Source: Propionivibrio sp. (GTDB lineage: Bacteria; Pseudomonadota; Gammaproteobacteria; Burkholderiales; Rhodocyclaceae). From it: a DNA stretch of 6,589 bases. The translations under genes were made by a program, and so were the position numbers. Positions 5,490 through 6,589 of this stretch are shown one piece after another; positions within the stretch are counted from its first letter, which is position 1; every line of letters begins with the position of its first letter. The stretch is taken from positions 1-6,589 of the forward strand of contig QKII01000344.1 of NCBI GenBank assembly GCA_003249625.1, given 5' to 3'. Below the pieces are notes generated by a model, which saw nothing but the letters and a program-made list of their open reading frames with translations, did no database searches and was not told the DNA's origin.

Positions 5490-6589
5490 ATGAGCGAACT
5501 CATCGTCAAACCGGCCAGCGAAGCCAAATGGGATTGCGCCTCCTTCGGCGAAATCATGCTCCGCTTCGACCCCGGCTTCGGCCGCGTCCGCAACGCTCGC
5601 AGCTTCCAGGTCTGGGAAGGCGGCGGCGAATACAACGTCTCCCGCGCCATGAAGAAATGCTGGGGCAAACGCGCCATGGTTGCCACGGCGATTCCCAAGA
5701 ACGACCTCGGCTGGCTGCTCGAAGACCTCATCATGCAAGGCGGCGTCGACATGAGCCACGTCATCTGGCGTGACTTCGACGGACTTGGCAAAAACACCCG
5801 CGTCGGCCTCAACTTCACTGAAAAGGGCTTCGGCATCCGTCCCGCGCTCGGCTGCTCCGACCGGGGACACAGCGCCGCCTCCCAGATCAAACCCGGCGAA
5901 ATCAACTGGGAAAAGATCTTCGGCGAAGAAGGCGTTCGCTGGTTCCACACCGGCGGCATCTTTGCCGCACTCGCCAGCAATACCGCTGAAGCCGTCATCG
6001 AAGCCGTCCAGGTTGCCAAGAAATACGGCACCGTCGTTGCCTACGACCTCAACTACCGCGCCTCCCTGTGGAAGAGCCAGGGCGGCAAGGAAGCGGCGCA
6101 GCGCGTCAACCGCGAGATCGCCAAGTACGTCGACGTCATGATCGGCAACGAAGAAGACTTCACCGCCTGCCTTGGCTTCGAAGTTGAAGGTGCGGACGAA
6201 CACCTCACCACGATTGAAACCGACTCCTTCGCCAAGATGATCCAGAAGGCCGTCAGCGAATTCCCCAACTTCAAGGTCGCGGCGACGACGCTGCGCAAGG
6301 CCAGCACGGCGACGTTCAACGACTGGTCGGCGATCCTCTGGTACGACGGCAAGATCTACGAATCGATGAAGCGCGACAACCTCGAGATCTACGACCGTGT
6401 TGGCGGCGGCGACGGCTTTGCGTCGGGCGTGGCCTACGGCTTCCTCGAAGGCAAGGGTCCGCAAGCGGCAGTCGAGTATGGTGCGGCGCACGGTGCCTTG
6501 GCGATGACCACGCCGGGCGACACCTCGATGGTGCGCGTCGAGGAAGTCGAAGCCGCCATGAAGGGCAAGGGCGCTCGCGTCATCCGGTA
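5490..6589 (+). CDS. kdgK: 2-keto-3-deoxygluconate kinase, PfkB/ribokinase family (3' end at window edge)
   Basis: There are 366 residues in the window, followed by the two bases TA. The ending ARVIR resembles the natural end of this subfamily, so TA is probably the start of a stop codon and the protein essentially complete. It phosphorylates KDG with ATP to KDPG, the substrate of the aldolase encoded just upstream. PfkB features in order are FGEIMLRFDP (19-28), the sugar-binding GGGEYNVSRAM (44-54), YDLNYR (185-190), the NEEDF motif (220-224) and DRVGGGDGFASG (302-313). The last carries the anion hole and catalytic base Asp308. The start is the ATG at 5490, 7 nt after GAAAGGA. The gap to eda is only 33 bp, so they are very likely co-transcribed. 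The family also phosphorylates other sugars and the substrate is inferred partly from context. Codons are extremely C-ending up to about 6260, then become mixed. Confidence 0.9.
   Translation, partial: MSELIVKPASEAKWDCASFGEIMLRFDPGFGRVRNARSFQVWEGGGEYNVSRAMKKCWGKRAMVATAIPKNDLGWLLEDLIMQGGVDMSHVIWRDFDGLGKNTRVGLNFTEKGFGIRPALGCSDRGHSAASQIKPGEINWEKIFGEEGVRWFHTGGIFAALASNTAEAVIEAVQVAKKYGTVVAYDLNYRASLWKSQGGKEAAQRVNREIAKYVDVMIGNEEDFTACLGFEVEGADEHLTTIETDSFAKMIQKAVSEFPNFKVAATTLRKASTATFNDWSAILWYDGKIYESMKRDNLEIYDRVGGGDGFASGVAYGFLEGKGPQAAVEYGAAHGALAMTTPGDTSMVRVEEVEAAMKGKGARVIR

Noticed and set aside
5008..5493. A 161-codon + strand frame overlapping eda
   Set aside because: It is rich in Ser, Pro, Ala and Arg, as expected from reading eda out of frame in GC-rich sequence, and eda carries all the expected catalytic residues.
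4569..6491. A 640-codon open frame on the - strand covering the end of dctM, eda and kdgK
   Set aside because: It lies opposite three well-supported genes. Its low-complexity composition rich in Ala, Asp, Val, Gly and Phe is what the complement of GNC/NNC codons yields. It has no recognisable domain, and its length comes from the strong third-position C bias of eda and kdgK.

Overview
This 6.6-kb window looks like a hexuronate / 2-keto-3-deoxygluconate (KDG) uptake and catabolism locus from a Gram-negative proteobacterium. A betaproteobacterium is my best guess, from the high-GC genes with GNG/GNC codons, the periplasmic-binding-protein TRAP transporter and the purine-rich Shine-Dalgarno sites. 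That placement is inference from base composition and gene style, not from a phylogenetic marker.

Layout. Positions 1-141 hold the last 46 codons of a KduD-like short-chain dehydrogenase on the + strand. A GntR-family (FadR/FCD subfamily) regulator lies on the - strand at 185-961, convergent with kduD and divergent from everything downstream. A long, relatively AT-rich gap (962-1729, 768 bp) separates the regulator from a + strand gene set: dctP (1730-2749, periplasmic binding protein), dctQ (2849-3304, small membrane subunit), dctM (3424-4713, large membrane subunit), eda (4770-5456, KDPG aldolase) and kdgK (5490 to the window end, PfkB-type KDG kinase, complete except perhaps for its stop codon). 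All five + strand genes have clear ribosome binding sites 7-9 nt before their starts. For dctP, dctQ and dctM these sites place the start downstream of the longest possible reading frame.

How it fits together (inference from family knowledge). A sugar acid is bound by DctP and imported by the DctQM permease, driven by an ion gradient. KduD interconverts 5-keto-4-deoxyuronate-derived 2,5-diketo-3-deoxygluconate and KDG. KdgK phosphorylates KDG to KDPG, and Eda splits KDPG into pyruvate and glyceraldehyde-3-phosphate. The divergent FCD regulator is the likely local switch, with a sugar acid or intermediate as effector. The upstream steps (lyase, KduI, isomerases or dehydratases) are not in this window.

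The parts not explained by ordinary genes are non-coding. The gntR-dctP gap carries several exact inverted repeats: one sits inside the spacer of a promoter-like sequence and another over a second promoter-like sequence. The dctP-dctQ and dctQ-dctM gaps each contain a substantial hairpin, which fits differential expression of binding protein and permease. There is also an abrupt change of codon style inside eda. I see no mobile element, CRISPR array, tRNA or rRNA, and no convincing novel system; the gene content is a recognisable sugar-acid operon.
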